The notes under the pieces are model-generated. The model was not told the DNA's origin, made no database searches, and saw nothing but the letters and a program-made list of their open reading frames with translations. From Lamellibrachia satsuma (lineage: Eukaryota; Annelida; Polychaeta; Sabellida; Siboglinidae), in assembly GCA_033239005.1 (NCBI GenBank), contig BSQZ01000038.1, positions 2,918,501-2,982,500 of the forward strand: DNA of 64,000 nucleotides, in the 5' to 3' direction. Position 1 is the stretch's first letter. The number at the start of each line of letters is the position of its first letter. Shown piece by piece: positions 61,007-64,000 of the stretch. The position numbers and the translations under genes are program-made.

Positions 61007-61747
61007 AGTGCATTTTGAAGGAGTAAGTTCTACTTTCGATAAAGCAAATTCGCATACGATCACGTGATGTTTTAATTCGAATGCAACATGATCACGTGAT
61101 ATTTTAATTTAAATATGAGTCACCCGACCCTGTATTTCTTTCTCGTGAGTGGTTGGCGTATATTTATGGGGAAGTAGCGCGTCGCTTTATGTTCTTTAAG
61201 CGAATTAGAGACATCTGATATCGCACACATCTCTCGTGTTACACAATAAACAAACCGTCCCGGATCTCGAGACCAGATCGCACTGGATGGCTACATTTCC
61301 TTTGTTCTTTTTCGGTGTTGCTACGTCACGACCAATTAAAGAAAGACTTGAGGCGAAGAAAGATCGGTTTAATCATGTTTTGTTCTTGTGTAGACGTCTT
61401 ATTTTCCCGTGTTTGACTCTCAGTTGTATAGTCTTAGTGAGAGCACAAAGAGAATTAGAGGTCAACTTTATGGGAAATCACGTGCAGCCACGTGTAGGCT
61501 GCACTATATACGCACTTACGCATGCAAATGCACGGTATTTAAGTAATCAAAACATTATAGGCAACAGCGGCCGCGAACAATAACAACGGAATGCGTTCAA
61601 TACAAGTTAGGTAACTGATTTCCTGGTAATTAAACGGGATGTTTAGGAATAATGTAATTCAGGATATTACGCTATGACTGCTTTAGTAAATGTAAGTAGT
61701 CGTTGATTTGGCCACGTCAATACGAAATAAGTCGCCACGTCGTTGAC

Positions 61748-61890
61748 CCGAAATTAACACGAAATTAACCTGAAATCAACACAAAATTAACCTCAAAGTT
61801 AACCTAAAATCTGCACGATATGAACTCGAAATTAACACTAAATCGACACGAAATTAGCCTCACCTGAAAATTAACTTGAAATCGGCACGA
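61748..61890. repeat. degenerate 11-12 bp repeat (cgaaattaac)
   Basis: At least ten variants of (a/c)acgaaattaac and cctgaaattaac occur one after another. Confidence 0.65.
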
Positions 61891-63504
61891 AATGGACAAA
61901 ACACCATCTGGGTATGCAGCAAACCATTTATAGTTACAAGAGACTGCAGTAATTAAAAATACTGACTAAACAACTGACAACTAAATTCATCGCCATGTTA
62001 ATTGCCAGTAGACTTATACAGGGCCTACTGCCTATCTTTAATTTTCTTGTTCTCTCGTCTTGTCTCTATCGTATTTTTCGCGGCAATACGCGACTTCGAC
62101 GCGTTAGAAATGTCAATGATGCATCTCTAAATATCTACAATGGACAACGATCTGAAACCACGTGAGTGTCAACGACCCTCGATGACGTCACCGTCACAAC
62201 TGTCAACTTTCAAGGCTTCCTGTCGCCTGAGGGTGCAGCGGCCTGCCGCTGGGTGGGCGCGTGTCGCACCCCGCCAAGTCGTTATTCACCCGGTTACTTA
62301 ACCGCCACACAAATAGGGATTACGTCCCTCCTGGGCAGACGATGGGGCGACTTAGGGACAGGCATCAACGTCGTCTGCCCCGACACTTAGTGTCAACCCG
62401 GTTGACTATCTGGACACGTGTGTTTGACGACACTTTCAAACACGTCGATTGGATATTAACGATTCAATCAGAATTACCATCACAGTTTTGTATATAGTCA
62501 CGTTGAATTAAATACAATTTTGCATTATTACAGTTGTCACGTGTTCACATACCAATCTTGTTTTTAAATGTTTTAATTAATAAAACACACGTATTCAAGT
62601 TGATATCATTACTTATCTGAATTTATTGACCTCAATTTATACATTTACATTTACAATGTTACGCGTCAAATTTTAATATTCATTGCTGCACAACATTTAC
62701 CGTCAGAAATTGTATGGAACAGGAATTTGAGTAATCAATAAAAACTTCCTATAAAAACTGTATATTTCACATTCAAATGTGAATATTTATTTGACTGTTA
62801 ATGATTACTTTACAGCAATCTCTACACAAGTCGTAAAACAAGCCTATGTATTTGATTATATCGCTAAACCATGTCTTTTCGAAAATATTAAGGTATGAAA
62901 GACCACAATAGCAACATATTTGCCGTGCATGTTATTAGCAGTTTTTAACAAACATATGTATTATAAATGTACTAATAAAGTCAGTTTGGATAAACAGTTG
63001 TTCGGTTACCCAATGGAATTGTTATATACACTGTCTTTAAACAGTAGATTTTCGCGTCGGCTTCAACAGGGCAAACAGACAAGGCCCGGTGTCGGTCGGA
63101 CGCTATCAGAAGTGGCGCCACGCGACCACACAATGACCGCTCGCGCGTTCACACGTGGCGGCTCAGAGGAGCACAATCTGACAATCACCGCAGGCGAACG
63201 CGCGTCTGTGACTCTGCGCGCACACAACACACAAGTGTCGCGATAAAACCGCACTTGACGCTGAATCAGCACTCGATGTCCACTTGAGCCGTCTCGTCAC
63301 CCCCCCCTCGTCCAGGGCAGCAAGGCGGATGAACCACCGCACACATATAGCCGATTATTTTTTTATTTTATATCTGCTTATAATTCAAACAGTACTACAC
63401 CGATTTCACATAGATTGGCTTATTTACGTCTTATTAGTACACAAATGTTTATACTTCACCAGATGATTGTTTATCTGCACATCCCCAAGTTGTGGTAATA
63501 CTGT

Positions 63505-63712
63505 ACACGATAACGTTTGTATTAATAAACAAAGGAAAATATAAAACATATTTCTTGGCTATACATTGATCTCAATTTAAGTCAGATACATTCATCTCAA
63601 TTTAAGTCAGATACACGATAACGTTTGCATTAATAAACAAAGGAAAATATAAAACATATTTCTTGGCTATACATTCATCTCAATTTAAGTCAGAAACAAG
63701 TTTGTTCTTAAT
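63505..63712. repeat. 108-bp tandem duplication
   Basis: Acacgataacgtttgtatta at 63505 recurs at 63613 (one change), followed by the same aaggaaaatataaaacatat and catctcaatttaagtcagat segments. Confidence 0.9.
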
Positions 63713-64000
63713 GTCGTTGTTCAGTAAATGTTAAGTAAAATTTATTTGATTAAGTTATGATAATCATGCTCCGAGTTAATGATTTCTGTTCACTTGGTCA
63801 ATATATAAGTGAAGTGCGCCAACACTACACAGGGGTAATGGGAGTTGAACGCATCTACATATATTGTGAACATTCTGTGGAGTCGAAACAAAACGTAACA
63901 CACTTATGCTCAAAGGAAAGATACAGCAACGTAAATACAATTGACTGAAAATAGGCCCACTACGCAACAATTTATGACCAGATGGTGGTTAATTCGAACA

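Larger units (their letters stand above)
56374..64000. other. 5' intron or upstream region of the T-box gene
   Basis: No exon for the start of the T-box domain was found. Contents include a short duplication (56783-56852, aggtaatcatgtgtccatgt), foldback copy 4, GC-richer unique blocks at about 58100-58560, 62160-62420 and 63050-63330, a hexanucleotide microsatellite, a 26-bp repeat, a degenerate aattaac-rich tract (61748-61890) and a 108-bp duplication. Nothing else recognised. Confidence 0.5.

Overview
This is a gene-poor, repeat-rich window from an animal nuclear genome, most likely a lophotrochozoan invertebrate such as a mollusc. Short exons with GT/AG borders are separated by kilobase introns. 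(AT)n and (GT)n microsatellites are very long, minisatellites are abundant, and there are many 3' fragments of non-LTR retrotransposons, tRNA-derived SINEs and small DNA transposons. Nothing looks prokaryotic or viral. The phylum is an inference, because no diagnostic gene or ribosomal sequence is present.

Two genes can be supported, and they point tail to tail. On the + strand, the last exons of a gene I do not recognise lie at 1242-1374, 13255-13371 and 22024-22134, with a possible earlier exon at 1-121. Its C-terminus is a short helical, charged tail. On the - strand, a T-box transcription factor reads from right to left. Three consecutive DNA-binding-domain exons lie at 56106-56373, 51534-51680 and 50720-50787, and the long C-terminal exon is at 46728-47485. 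The exon phases show that one small exon between 50720 and 47485 has not been found, and the 5' exon or exons lie further right. Residues resemble the Tbx6/16 group most, with Tbx2/3 and Tbx4/5 features mixed in. Nothing suggests the two genes work together.

Layout: 1-22 kb is the first gene with very large introns. Those introns hold three DNA-transposon-like elements in a row: a 996-bp piggyBac-type element flanked by TTAA, a 2.7-kb hAT-like element whose body is a 39-bp minisatellite, and a 1.6-kb TA-flanked element whose body is a 22-bp minisatellite. A 47-copy 28-bp minisatellite lies in the next intron. 22-46 kb is intergenic: microsatellites, SINEs, LINE remnants, a four-copy foldback family and several minisatellites, broken by short GC-richer unique blocks that may be conserved regulatory DNA. 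46-64 kb is the T-box gene, its introns and its upstream region. Most long open frames in the window are by-products of tandem repeats and are not genes.
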